From assembly GCF_003261575.2 (NCBI RefSeq), contig NZ_CP036175.1, positions 5,456,001 through 5,520,000 of the forward strand: a stretch of 64,000 nt of DNA, written 5' to 3'. Numbering within the stretch: the stretch's first letter is position 1; each line of letters begins with the position of its first letter. Positions 35,562 to 43,723 of the stretch are shown here, one piece after another. The notes beneath the pieces are model-generated. The model had not been told where the DNA came from. It was given only the letters and a program-made list of their open reading frames with translations, and made no database searches. The DNA comes from Klebsiella huaxiensis. GTDB lineage: Bacteria; Pseudomonadota; Gammaproteobacteria; Enterobacterales; Enterobacteriaceae. The position numbers and the translations under genes were made by a program.

Positions 35562-35580
35562 CGGCTCCCGTTGGGAGCCG
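35562..35580. terminator. Hairpin downstream of ytfK
   Basis: Stem cggctccc / gggagccg with a loop of three bases, followed by cctttt on the plus strand. It lies 32 bp past the ytfK stop and separates ytfK from the fimbrial island. Confidence 0.65.
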
Positions 35581-35612
35581 CCTTTTACCGTGTAGCCATA
35601 CTACTTTTCAGG

Positions 35613-35819
35613 TTAAGCCATCTCTGTCTGCAGACGCATAACCTGACGGTTGACTTCAGACATCACTGACAAATGCAGCTTGTCCCTAACCTTCGGGATA
35701 AGGATTTTGCCCTTATCAAACTCAAAAGCGCCAACGTCCTTGATGTACAAACGTCCACGGAACAGGATCTTCACGTACTTCGCTACTTGTAGCGGGTTGT
35801 AGCGTTGGAAAATTTTCAT
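35613..35819 (-). CDS. ytfK: YtfK, small stress-response protein (DUF1107)
   Basis: 68-aa cytoplasmic protein nearly identical in pattern to E. coli YtfK (MKIFQRYNPLQVAKYVKILFRGRLYIKDVGAFEFDKGKI...). In E. coli it binds SpoT and shifts it toward (p)ppGpp synthesis under phosphate or fatty acid limitation. Single gene, divergent from ytfJ. The expected neighbour ytfL is 11 kb away because of the accessory insert. Confidence 0.95.
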   Translation of the reverse strand: MKIFQRYNPLQVAKYVKILFRGRLYIKDVGAFEFDKGKILIPKVRDKLHLSVMSEVNRQVMRLQTEMA

Positions 35820-36140
35820 TGTTGTCTCCTGCCAGGGTTACGCTCTTGTGGTGCCACAGTTAGCCCACGTACCGGGAGCGCAAATTTTAATGCCCTGAAA
35901 CTATAGTCCAGAATCTGAGTGATACCCAGTATGTATAAGTTTATTTACTCTTTGATGACATTAATTCAGAGTTTTCGTTTCAGGCATCCGATGAAGGTAG
36001 TATAAGTTGCCGATTTTGGACGAATTTGTGCGTTAACCCGCAAACTGGCACCATCATTGCGGGTAATGCTGATAGATCGCACTTATGATTAAACAAGACC
36101 AAGTGGTCGGATCACCTGCAAAGATAAAAAAGGAAACACC
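35820..36140. promoter_or_regulatory. ytfK/ytfJ divergent intergenic region
   Basis: 321 bp without a gene. It contains the divergent promoters; I see no clear operator or Pho box. ytfJ is preceded by AAAGGAA about 8 bp before its ATG. Confidence 0.4.
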
Positions 36141-36698
36141 ATGACCCTACGTAGATTACTGGCCGTTTCATGTCTCCTGTTCCCGTTGATGGCGTCGGCG
36201 CATAACTTTGTCGACGGTCAGCGCGTCGCGCCGGTCGGCGTGGCAGACCGGGGAGAATTAGTGCTGGATAACGATAAGTTTAGTTATAAAAACTGGAATA
36301 GCGCCCAGTTGGCAGGAAAAGTGCGCGTCGTACAGCACATTGCCGGACGCTCTTCGGCAAAAGAAAAAAATGCGACCTTAATTGAAGCAATTAAAAGCGC
36401 GAAGTTCCCGCACGATCGCTATCAAACCACCACCATCGTCAATACCGACGATGCTATCCCCGGTTCGAGTATGTTTGTCCGCAGCAGTATTGAGAGCAAT
36501 AAGCAGCTCTATCCGTGGTCGCAGTTTATTGTCGACAGTAATGGCGTGGTGCGCAAAGCGTGGCAGCTTAATGAAGAGAGTTCCGCGATCGTGGTGCTGG
36601 ATAAAGACGGCCGCGTGCAGTGGGCCAAAGACGGCGCGCTCACTCAGGAGGAAGTGCAGCAGGTTGTCGCCCTGCTGCACAAACTGCTTAATAAATAG
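36141..36698 (+). CDS. ytfJ: YtfJ, periplasmic thioredoxin-fold protein
   Basis: 185 aa with a signal peptide of 20 residues ending ASA|H. The mature protein has a thioredoxin-like fold by family but no CXXC pair, so redox activity by that route is not expected. Segments VVQHIAGRSSAKEKNATLIEAI and WQLNEESSAIVVLDKDGRVQWAKDG are family hallmarks. Its stop lies inside the 3' end of the convergent cysQ (11-bp overlap). Function is unsettled. Confidence 0.92.
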   Translation: MTLRRLLAVSCLLFPLMASAHNFVDGQRVAPVGVADRGELVLDNDKFSYKNWNSAQLAGKVRVVQHIAGRSSAKEKNATLIEAIKSAKFPHDRYQTTTIVNTDDAIPGSSMFVRSSIESNKQLYPWSQFIVDSNGVVRKAWQLNEESSAIVVLDKDGRVQWAKDGALTQEEVQQVVALLHKLLNK

Positions 36699-37431
36699 AG
36701 ACCCGGAAGCCGGGGTTGAGGAACGATTCACGCGGCGTATAGTCCAGTGTACGCCCCTGCCAGTCGTGAACGTGCGCCCCGGCTGCGCTGGCAACGGCGT
36801 GACCCGCTGCGGTGTCCCAGGTACAGGTCGGCCCGAAACGCGGATAAAGCTGGGCCTGGCCTTCAGCCACCAGGCAGAACTTGAGCGAGGAACCTATTGA
36901 GGTGGTCTGGTGTTCACCAAGCTGCTCCAGATACTCCTGCAGCTCCGGGTCATTGCCGTGGGAGCGGCTAATCACCACCAGCGGCGGACGCGCATCGCGG
37001 ACCTGAATCTGCTTACGCACGCCACACTCTTCTTTCCAGGCTTTGCCCTTCTCCGCGCTGTACATCATCTTCATCACCGGAGCATAGACCACGCCAAGCG
37101 TCGGTTTACCGTTTTCAATCAAAGCAATGTTGACGGTAAACTCGCCGTTACGTTTGATAAACTCTTTGGTGCCGTCCAGCGGATCCACCAGCCAGTAGCG
37201 CTGCCAGTGTTGACGAACCTCCCAGGCCGGCGGGTCTTCTTCCGACAGAACCGGGATATCAGGAGTCAGGGACTGCAGGCCGCTGATAATCACTTTATGC
37301 GCCGCAATGTCCGCTGCCGTAACCGGAGAATCGTCCTTCTTGCTGGCAACGTCCATCGGCTGTTTTCCATCGTACACTTCCATGATGGCATCACCTGCGG
37401 TCCGTGCAAGCTGACATACTTGTTCTAACAT
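36688..37431 (-). CDS. cysQ: 3'(2'),5'-bisphosphate nucleotidase CysQ
   Basis: Mg-dependent phosphatase of the inositol monophosphatase superfamily (247 aa) that converts PAP to AMP, protecting sulfate assimilation. Motifs are in order: SEEDPP (metal Glu), WLVDPLDGTKEF (DPLDGT) and WDTAAGHAV (WDxAAG). I choose the ATG at 37431 (MLEQVCQL) for the family N-terminus and the upstream GGTGGAG. Membrane association is known for E. coli CysQ but no helix is seen. Divergent from cpdB, convergent with ytfJ. Confidence 0.97.
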   Translation of the reverse strand: MLEQVCQLARTAGDAIMEVYDGKQPMDVASKKDDSPVTAADIAAHKVIISGLQSLTPDIPVLSEEDPPAWEVRQHWQRYWLVDPLDGTKEFIKRNGEFTVNIALIENGKPTLGVVYAPVMKMMYSAEKGKAWKEECGVRKQIQVRDARPPLVVISRSHGNDPELQEYLEQLGEHQTTSIGSSLKFCLVAEGQAQLYPRFGPTCTWDTAAGHAVASAAGAHVHDWQGRTLDYTPRESFLNPGFRVSIY

Positions 37432-37622
37432 TCTCCACCTCATCTGATTACAGTGGCGTTAACTCGTTGTTTTATTTATATCGCATCATAGTAAGTTCCG
37501 CTATCTGTGATAACGCTGGCGGTTTCATTCAGCGCTTTTATGGCATGATTCACATTTCTGTAAGCAACAGAATGTAAATACATTTTCTTCTGTGTCATTG
37601 CTCATAAAAAAGGACGCCACTG

Positions 37623-39566
37623 ATGATTAAGTTTAGCGCAACGCTGCTGGCCACGCTGATCGCCGCCAGCGTAAATGCGGCAACGGTCGATTTGCGGATC
37701 ATGGAAACCACCGATCTGCACAGTAATATGATGGACTTTGACTATTACAAAGACAGCGCAACGGAAAAATTTGGTCTGGTGCGAACCGCATCGCTGATTG
37801 AAAAAGCGCGTCAGGAAGCCAAAAATAGCGTACTGGTCGATAACGGCGACGTCATTCAGGGTAGCCCGCTGGGCGACTATATGGCGGCGAAAGGATTGAA
37901 AGACGGGGACGTTCATCCGGTCTACAAGGCGATGAATACCCTGGACTATGTTGTAGGTAACCTCGGCAACCATGAATTTAACTACGGCCTCGATTTCCTG
38001 CACAAAGCGCTGGCTGGCGCAAAATTCCCCTACGTTAACGCCAACATCATCGATACCAAAACCGGCAAACCGATGTTTACGCCTTATCTGATTCAGGATA
38101 CTCAGGTTCAGGATAGCGACGGCGAAACACAAACGCTACGTATTGGCTACATCGGCTTCGTACCGCCGCAGATTATGACCTGGGATAAAGCCAACCTTAG
38201 CGGCAAAGTGACCGTCAACGACATTACCGAAACCGCACGCAAGTTTGTCCCACAAATGCGTGAGGAAGGCGCGGATGTGGTAGTGGTGATCGCCCACTCC
38301 GGCCTCTCCGCCGATCCGTATCAGGCCATGGCGGAAAACTCGGTTTACTATTTAAGCCAGGTTCCCGGCGTGGATGCCATTATGTTCGGTCACGCGCATG
38401 CCGTCTTCCCGAGCAAAGACTTTGCCAGCATTAAAGGTGCAGATATCGCCAAAGGTACGCTGAACGGCGTTCCGGCGGTCATGCCGGGCATGTGGGGTGA
38501 TCATCTTGGGGTGGTCGATCTGGTACTGAATAACGACGCCGGTAAATGGCAGGTTACCGGCGCGAAAGCCGAAGCGCGTCCAATCTATGATTCGGTCGCG
38601 AAAAAATCACTGGCGGCGGAAGACAGCAACATGGTGGCGGTACTTAAAGCCGACCATGACGCCACTCGTGAGTTTGTCGGTATACCGATTGGTAAATCCT
38701 CGGACAATATGTATAGCTACCTGGCGCTGGTACAGGACGACCCGACCGTACAGGTGGTGAATATGGCGCAAAAAGCCTACGTCGAGCACTATATTCAGGG
38801 CGACCCGGACCTGGCGAAGCTGCCGGTGCTCTCCGCCGCCGCGCCGTTTAAAGTGGGCGGACGTAAAAACGACCCGGCCAGCTTTGTTGAAGTGGAAAAA
38901 GGCCAGCTCACCTTCCGCAACGCCGCCGACCTTTACCTGTATCCCAACACCCTGGTGGTGATGAAGGTCAGCGGCAAAGAGGTCAAAGAGTGGCTGGAGT
39001 GCTCCGCCGGGCAGTTCAATCAGATTGACCCCACCAGCAGCAAGCCGCAGTCTTTAATTAACTGGGACGGCTTTCGCACCTATAACTTTGATGTTATTGA
39101 CGGCGTAAACTACCAGATTGATATCACCCAACCGGCGCGCTACGACGGCGAATGTAACAGCGTTAATCCGCAGGCCGAGCGCATTAAAAACCTGACCTTT
39201 AACGGCAAGCCGATTGACCCAGGCGCCATCTTCCTCGTTGCGACCAACAACTACCGCGCCTACGGCGGTAAATTCCAGGGAACTGGTGAAGATCATATTG
39301 CTTTCGCTTCACCGGATGAGAACCGCTCGGTGCTGGCGGCGTGGATTGGCGCGGAGTCGAAGAAAAACGGCGAGATCCATCCGGCGGCAGATAACAACTG
39401 GCGTCTCGCGCCTATCAACAGCACCGTACCGCTGGATATTCGCTTTGAGACTTCACCAGGTGACAAAGCCGCCGCGTTTATTAAAGAGAAAGCACAGTAT
39501 CCGATGCACCAGGTGGCGACCGACGAGATTGGTTTCGCCATTTATCAGCTGGATTTGAGTAAGTAA
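37623..39566 (+). CDS. cpdB: 2',3'-cyclic-nucleotide phosphodiesterase / 3'-nucleotidase CpdB
   Basis: Periplasmic bifunctional enzyme (647 aa as in E. coli) that opens 2',3'-cyclic nucleotides and dephosphorylates 3'-nucleotides for scavenging. Signal peptide 1-19 (VNA|A). The metallophosphoesterase part has METTDLHSN, DNGDVIQGSP, GNHEFNYG and GHAHAVFP, which hold the two-metal ligands; the 5'-nucleotidase C-terminal domain follows from about residue 370. It is a single gene behind a 191-bp region shared with divergent cysQ. Confidence 0.98.
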   Translation: MIKFSATLLATLIAASVNAATVDLRIMETTDLHSNMMDFDYYKDSATEKFGLVRTASLIEKARQEAKNSVLVDNGDVIQGSPLGDYMAAKGLKDGDVHPVYKAMNTLDYVVGNLGNHEFNYGLDFLHKALAGAKFPYVNANIIDTKTGKPMFTPYLIQDTQVQDSDGETQTLRIGYIGFVPPQIMTWDKANLSGKVTVNDITETARKFVPQMREEGADVVVVIAHSGLSADPYQAMAENSVYYLSQVPGVDAIMFGHAHAVFPSKDFASIKGADIAKGTLNGVPAVMPGMWGDHLGVVDLVLNNDAGKWQVTGAKAEARPIYDSVAKKSLAAEDSNMVAVLKADHDATREFVGIPIGKSSDNMYSYLALVQDDPTVQVVNMAQKAYVEHYIQGDPDLAKLPVLSAAAPFKVGGRKNDPASFVEVEKGQLTFRNAADLYLYPNTLVVMKVSGKEVKEWLECSAGQFNQIDPTSSKPQSLINWDGFRTYNFDVIDGVNYQIDITQPARYDGECNSVNPQAERIKNLTFNGKPIDPGAIFLVATNNYRAYGGKFQGTGEDHIAFASPDENRSVLAAWIGAESKKNGEIHPAADNNWRLAPINSTVPLDIRFETSPGDKAAAFIKEKAQYPMHQVATDEIGFAIYQLDLSK

Positions 39567-39594
39567 TCCCGTGCTCGCCGGGAACTCTCCCGGC

Positions 39595-39978
39595 TCACGC
39601 TACCTGCTCGTGGTTCGCCAGAACCGCGGGCAGATTCAGTTCTATCCAGTCAGCCAGTTCCGCCACCTTCTCACTCACCTGCTCGCCGAGCGGAGTCAGA
39701 CTATATTCTACGTGTGGCGGCACCACCGGATAGGACACGCGATCGATAAATCCATCCAGCTCCAGCGCCTGCAGCGACTGGGCCAACATCTTTTCGCTCA
39801 CGCCGCCTATCTTGCGGCGCAGATCGCTAAACCGATGGGTGCCATCACGCAGGGCCACCAGAATCAGTACGCCCCAGCGGCTGGTCACATGCTTGAGCAC
39901 TTCGCGTGAAGGGCACTGTTCGGCAAACAGGTTGCCGTTGCGTAGCTGCTCACTCAACGTCAGATTCGCCATATTCAT
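39595..39978 (-). CDS. ytfH: HxlR-family regulator YtfH
   Basis: Winged-helix protein of 127 aa: CPSREVLKHVTSRWGVLILVALRDGTHRFSDLRRKIGGVSEKMLAQSLQALELDGF is the HxlR signature. It has a single cysteine (Cys22), placed like the redox cysteine of the quinone sensors YodB/QorR. It is divergent from the quinone reductase gene qorB, so repression of qorB relieved by quinone stress is a reasonable inference. The start may be 39978 or 39972. Confidence 0.93.
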   Translation of the reverse strand: MNMANLTLSEQLRNGNLFAEQCPSREVLKHVTSRWGVLILVALRDGTHRFSDLRRKIGGVSEKMLAQSLQALELDGFIDRVSYPVVPPHVEYSLTPLGEQVSEKVAELADWIELNLPAVLANHEQVA

Positions 39979-39997
39979 ACTTACCTTTTTGTGCGTA

Positions 39998-40012
39998 CTT
40001 ACTAAAAGTTAG
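39998..40012. promoter_or_regulatory. Candidate YtfH operator between ytfH and qorB
   Basis: Near-palindrome CTTACT-AAA-AGTTAG (one mismatch) in the 84-bp divergent gap. It lies 20-34 bp upstream of the ytfH start and 51-65 bp upstream of qorB. HxlR regulators usually bind short inverted repeats in such gaps. Confidence 0.4.
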
Positions 40013-40062
40013 TTAAGGTGTTAGCTTACCACAACTACTCATGAACACGAAGGAGAAGACCC

Positions 40063-40911
40063 ATGATCGCAATCACTGGTGCTACCGGCCAGCTTGGCCA
40101 ACACGTCCTGGAAAACCTGTTAAACACCGTTCCTGCCGGGCAGATTGTCGCCATTGTGCGTAATCCTGCCAAAGCCGAATCTCTGAGCCAACGAGGCGTA
40201 GTGGTTCGTCAGGGCGACTACAGCGATGAAGCCGCGCTGACCGCCGCCCTGCAGAACGTCGACAAACTGCTGCTGATCTCATCGAGCGAAGTGGGCCAGC
40301 GCGCCGTTCAGCATCGCAACGTCATTAACGCCGCCAAGGCCGCTGGCGTGAAATTTATCGCGTATACCAGCCTGTTGCACGCCGATACATCCCCGCTGGG
40401 GCTGGCAGATGAACATGTCGCCACCGAGAAAATGCTCGCTGACTCCGGCATTGCGTATGCCCTGCTGCGCAACGGCTGGTACACCGAAAACTACCTCGCC
40501 AGCGCGCCGCCATCGATTGAGCATGGCGTGTTTATCGGCGCCGCCGGTAACGGCAAAATCGCCTCCGCCACCCGCGCTGATTACGCCGCCGCGGCCGCTC
40601 GCGTTATCGCCGAAGAGGGCCATGCCGGAAAAGTGTATGAGCTGGCGGGCGATGAGGCGTGGACTCTGAGCGAACTTGCTGCGGAGCTGAGCAAACAAAG
40701 CGGTAAAAATGTCGTGTATCAAAACCTCAGTGAAGCCGACTTCGCCGCTGCGCTGAAAGGCGTCGGCCTGCCTGCTGGTCTGGCTGATATGCTGGCCGAC
40801 TCTGATGTTGGCGCATCAAAAGGCGGCCTGTTTGACGACAGCCACACCCTGAGCGCACTGATTGGCCGCCCTACCACTACGCTTGTTGAGAGCATCAAAG
40901 GCATTCTGTAA
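40063..40911 (+). CDS. qorB: NAD(P)H:quinone oxidoreductase 2 (QorB)
   Basis: NmrA-like SDR family protein of 282 aa that reduces quinones with NADPH. The dinucleotide motif is MIAITGATGQLGQHV (GxTGxxG) at the N-terminus; NGWYTENY and the A-A-A-R-V-I-AEEGHAGKVYEL block match E. coli QorB (YtfG). GAAGGAGAA precedes the ATG at 40063. Divergent from ytfH, as in E. coli. Confidence 0.95.
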   Translation: MIAITGATGQLGQHVLENLLNTVPAGQIVAIVRNPAKAESLSQRGVVVRQGDYSDEAALTAALQNVDKLLLISSSEVGQRAVQHRNVINAAKAAGVKFIAYTSLLHADTSPLGLADEHVATEKMLADSGIAYALLRNGWYTENYLASAPPSIEHGVFIGAAGNGKIASATRADYAAAAARVIAEEGHAGKVYELAGDEAWTLSELAAELSKQSGKNVVYQNLSEADFAAALKGVGLPAGLADMLADSDVGASKGGLFDDSHTLSALIGRPTTTLVESIKGIL

Positions 40912-40991
40912 CTGTTACATACTGGTTAATTTTTGTAGCATCCCGGCGGGCCATCCTCAATAATGAAAGGATGTCTGTCGGGAGTGATTAC

Positions 40992-41816
40992 ATGCAAGGC
41001 GTACCAGAACAGTTCAATGATGAAAAAGACAGCGCGCGCTTTCGCCACCTGGCGCAGGTGCCCGGCGTCGAACTGTACCATGCCCATATCTCCCGCTATG
41101 CCTTTGAACCACACACCCATGAAGCCTTTGGTATTGGCGCGATAGAGTTCGGTGCCGAGCGTTTTCGCTATCGCGGCAGCCAGCACGTGGCGTCGGTCAA
41201 CTCCATCGTGACCATGAACCCCGATGAACTGCATACCGGAGAGGCGGAAACCGCCGATGGCTGGCGCTATCGAATGATATATCTCGATCCGGAGATGCTG
41301 GAAGAGGTGACCGGCGTGCGCCACTGGTGGTTCAGCGACGTGGTGCGCCAGGATCCGCTGCGCTCCCGGCAAATTGGCAATTTGATCTACGGCCTGTGGC
41401 ACACCGACGATCCGCTGGCGCAGCAGGGTCTGCTGCTGGATTTAATCGACACCTTCCGTCCGTTCGCCCACCACGCCGCTCTATTGCCCGAGGCTGCTCA
41501 CCGCTTTGAGCGCGTACGCGAATATCTGCACGACAACTATATGCGCACAGTTACCCTGGATGAGCTGGCGCAGGTGGCGGCGCTCAGCCCGTATCATTTC
41601 CAGCGCCAGTTTAAGGCCCACTTCCACGTTACGCCGCACCAGATGCTGATGGCGATTCGCCTGTGGCGCGCCAAAGCTTTTCTCACCCACGGCATGCCCG
41701 CTGCCGATGTCGCCCTCGCCGCCGGATTAACCGACCAGTCGCACCTGACCCGCGCTTTTACCCGCCGCTACGGCATTACGCCAGTGCGTTACCAAAAGCA
41801 GGTTCTCCCGCGCTAA
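40992..41816 (+). CDS. AraC-family regulator with cupin sensor domain
   Basis: 274 aa. The N-terminal AraC_binding cupin has HAHISRYAFEPHTHEAFGIGAIEFGAE; the C-terminal two-HTH domain has VTLDELAQVAALSPYHFQRQFKAHFHVTPHQML and DVALAAGLTDQSHLTRAFTRRYGITPVRYQK. I prefer ATG 40992 (GGGAGTG at -12) to ATG 40971. It is absent from this place in E. coli K-12 as I know it. It lies 75 bp before the exporter gene ytfF on the same strand; regulators of this subgroup often control adjacent amino acid or DMT exporters, which is inference. Confidence 0.87.
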   Translation: MQGVPEQFNDEKDSARFRHLAQVPGVELYHAHISRYAFEPHTHEAFGIGAIEFGAERFRYRGSQHVASVNSIVTMNPDELHTGEAETADGWRYRMIYLDPEMLEEVTGVRHWWFSDVVRQDPLRSRQIGNLIYGLWHTDDPLAQQGLLLDLIDTFRPFAHHAALLPEAAHRFERVREYLHDNYMRTVTLDELAQVAALSPYHFQRQFKAHFHVTPHQMLMAIRLWRAKAFLTHGMPAADVALAAGLTDQSHLTRAFTRRYGITPVRYQKQVLPR

Positions 41817-41891
41817 TGCGCAACCTCATACAATATTCCCGCTTTGGCCTCGCCTACACTGTCGCCAACAGAAAATGTAATGGAAGGCGTG

Positions 41892-42863
41892 ATGATTAGT
41901 GGTGTGCTGTACGCCCTGCTGGCGGGATTGATGTGGGGGCTGATTTTCGTTGGCCCTTTGCTGGTGCCGGAATATCCGGCGGTATTGCAGTCGATGGGAC
42001 GCTATCTGGCGCTGGGGCTAATTGCCCTGCCGCTGGCCTGGCTGGGCCGCGCGCGGCTGCGCCAGCTCTCCGGGAAAGACTGGTGGACGGCGCTGGGGCT
42101 GACCATGATGGGCAACTTAATTTATTACGTCTGCCTGGCCAGCGCGATTCAGCGCACTGGCGCGCCGGTCTCAACGATGATCATCGGTACGCTGCCCGTG
42201 GTGCTGCCGGTCTTTGCTAATCTGCTCTATAGCCAGCGCGACGGTAAGCTACCGTGGCGACGCCTGTTCCCGGCGCTGATTTGCATTGCCGTCGGCCTGG
42301 CGTGCGTCAATATCGCCGAACTGCATCAGGGACTGCCCGATTTCAGCCCCTGGCGCTACGGCTCCGGCATTGTCCTGGCGTTGATCTCGGTGGTTTGCTG
42401 GGCCTGGTACGCGCTGCGCAACGCCCGCTGGCTGCGGGAAAATCCGGATAAACCGCCGATGATGTGGGCCACCGCGCAGGCGCTGGTAACCCTGCCGGTG
42501 TCGCTGGCGGGATACCTTATCGCCTGCTGGTGGCTACACGGTCAGCATACGGACTTTCCGCTGCCCTTCGGCCCGCGCCCTGCGGTGTTTATCACCTTGA
42601 TGCTGGCGATAGCCATCTTCTGCTCATGGGTCGGCGCATGGTGCTGGAACGTAGCCAGCCAGCGCTTGCCGACAGTGATCCTCGGGCCACTGATTGTCTT
42701 CGAAACCCTTGCTGGCCTGCTGTATACCTTTATTTTGCGCCAGAGTCTGCCGCCGATTCTGACCTTCAGCGGTATCCTTCTTCTGGTGCTCGGCGTGGTT
42801 TCCGCCGTTCGCGCCCGCCCGGAAAAACCTGCGTTACAAGAGCTGGTCAGCGAGAAAAAATAG
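41892..42863 (+). CDS. ytfF: YtfF, EamA/DMT-family inner membrane transporter
   Basis: Ten-helix drug/metabolite transporter of 323 aa with two EamA repeats. Nearly collinear with E. coli YtfF (MISGVLYALLAGLMWGLIFVGPL; SAIQRTGAPVSTMIIGTLPVV; AWYALRNARWLRENPDK; LLPTVILGPLIVFETLAGLLYTF). The ATG at 41892 is chosen by homology. Substrate unknown; export of a metabolite or cysteine-like compound is typical of the family. Immediately upstream of the ytfE promoter. Confidence 0.93.
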   Translation: MISGVLYALLAGLMWGLIFVGPLLVPEYPAVLQSMGRYLALGLIALPLAWLGRARLRQLSGKDWWTALGLTMMGNLIYYVCLASAIQRTGAPVSTMIIGTLPVVLPVFANLLYSQRDGKLPWRRLFPALICIAVGLACVNIAELHQGLPDFSPWRYGSGIVLALISVVCWAWYALRNARWLRENPDKPPMMWATAQALVTLPVSLAGYLIACWWLHGQHTDFPLPFGPRPAVFITLMLAIAIFCSWVGAWCWNVASQRLPTVILGPLIVFETLAGLLYTFILRQSLPPILTFSGILLLVLGVVSAVRARPEKPALQELVSEKK

Positions 42864-42887
42864 CCTGGTATCCTAAAGGGGTATTCC

Positions 42888-42928
42888 CAAGAGTATAAGA
42901 TGCATTTAAAATACATCTTATACTCTTG
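42888..42928. promoter_or_regulatory. NsrR box within a 41-bp palindrome upstream of ytfE
   Basis: The core 42897-42919 (AAGATGCATTT-A-AAATACATCTT) matches the NsrR consensus very well. Flanking bases continue the symmetry: CAAGAGTAT on the left pairs with ATACTCTTG on the right. In total 20-bp arms around one central A have a single mismatch. It ends 17 bp before the ytfE ATG (42946). NO would lift NsrR repression. Confidence 0.85.
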
Positions 42929-42945
42929 ATGACGAGGTAACTGCT

Positions 42946-43608
42946 ATGGCTTTCCGTGACCAACCATTAGGCGAGCTGGCGCTGACGATTCCGCGCGCCT
43001 CCGCGCTGTTCCGTAAATACGATATGGACTACTGCTGCGGCGGCAAACAGACGCTGGACCGCGCGGCATCGCGCAAAGAGCTGGACGTTGCGGTAATCGA
43101 AGCTGAGCTGGCAAAACTGGCGGAAGAGCCGGTAGAGCGCGACTGGCGCGTTGCGCCCTATGCCGAAATCATCGATCACATCATTGTCCGCTACCACGAC
43201 AGGCACCGCGAACAGCTGCCGGAGCTGATTTTACAGGCCACCAAAGTTGAACGCGTTCACGCCGACAAGCCTAACGTTCCGAAAGGCTTAACCAAGTACC
43301 TGACCATGCTGCACCAGGAGCTTTCCAACCATATGATGAAAGAGGAGCAGATTCTGTTCCCAATGATCAAACAGGGCATGGGAACGCAAGCTGGTGGCCC
43401 TATCAGCGTCATGGAAAGCGAGCATGATGAAGCGGGCGAGCTGCTGGAAGTGATTAAGCACATCACCCATAACGTGACGCCGCCGCCGGAAGCCTGCACC
43501 ACCTGGAAGGCGATGTACAACGGCATTAACGAACTCATTGATGACCTGATGGAACACATCAGTCTGGAAAACAATGTGCTGTTCCCGCGTGCCCTCGCAG
43601 GAAAGTAA
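42946..43608 (+). CDS. ytfE: YtfE/RIC, di-iron protein for repair of iron-sulfur centres
   Basis: Cytoplasmic 220-aa protein that restores Fe-S clusters damaged by NO or peroxide. The ScdA_N domain carries the CCGGK motif (YDMDYCCGGKQTL). The hemerythrin-like domain supplies the di-iron ligands in HIIVRYHDRH, HQELSNHMMKEE, ESEHDEAGE and MEHISLENNVLFPR. Single gene with an NsrR-type operator just upstream and a hairpin just downstream. Confidence 0.97.
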   Translation: MAFRDQPLGELALTIPRASALFRKYDMDYCCGGKQTLDRAASRKELDVAVIEAELAKLAEEPVERDWRVAPYAEIIDHIIVRYHDRHREQLPELILQATKVERVHADKPNVPKGLTKYLTMLHQELSNHMMKEEQILFPMIKQGMGTQAGGPISVMESEHDEAGELLEVIKHITHNVTPPPEACTTWKAMYNGINELIDDLMEHISLENNVLFPRALAGK

Positions 43609-43615
43609 ATAAAAA

Positions 43616-43631
43616 GGCGCCCGCAGGCGCC
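43616..43631 (+). terminator. ytfE/cycA terminator hairpin
   Basis: Stem ggcgcc / ggcgcc around a 4-base loop (cgca), preceded by an A-run (taaataaaaa), so it can act for both directions. It lies 7 bp after the ytfE stop and 92 bp beyond the end of the convergent cycA. A second hairpin (ggccactccgggtggcc then ttttt, 43650-43671) follows. Confidence 0.75.
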
Positions 43632-43723
43632 CTCGACATTGTCAGTCTTATTGGCCACTCCGGGTGGCCTTTTTTACGACGGGCCATTGCAAGCAACGTT
43701 AAAAACCGCTCCCGAAGATTTTT

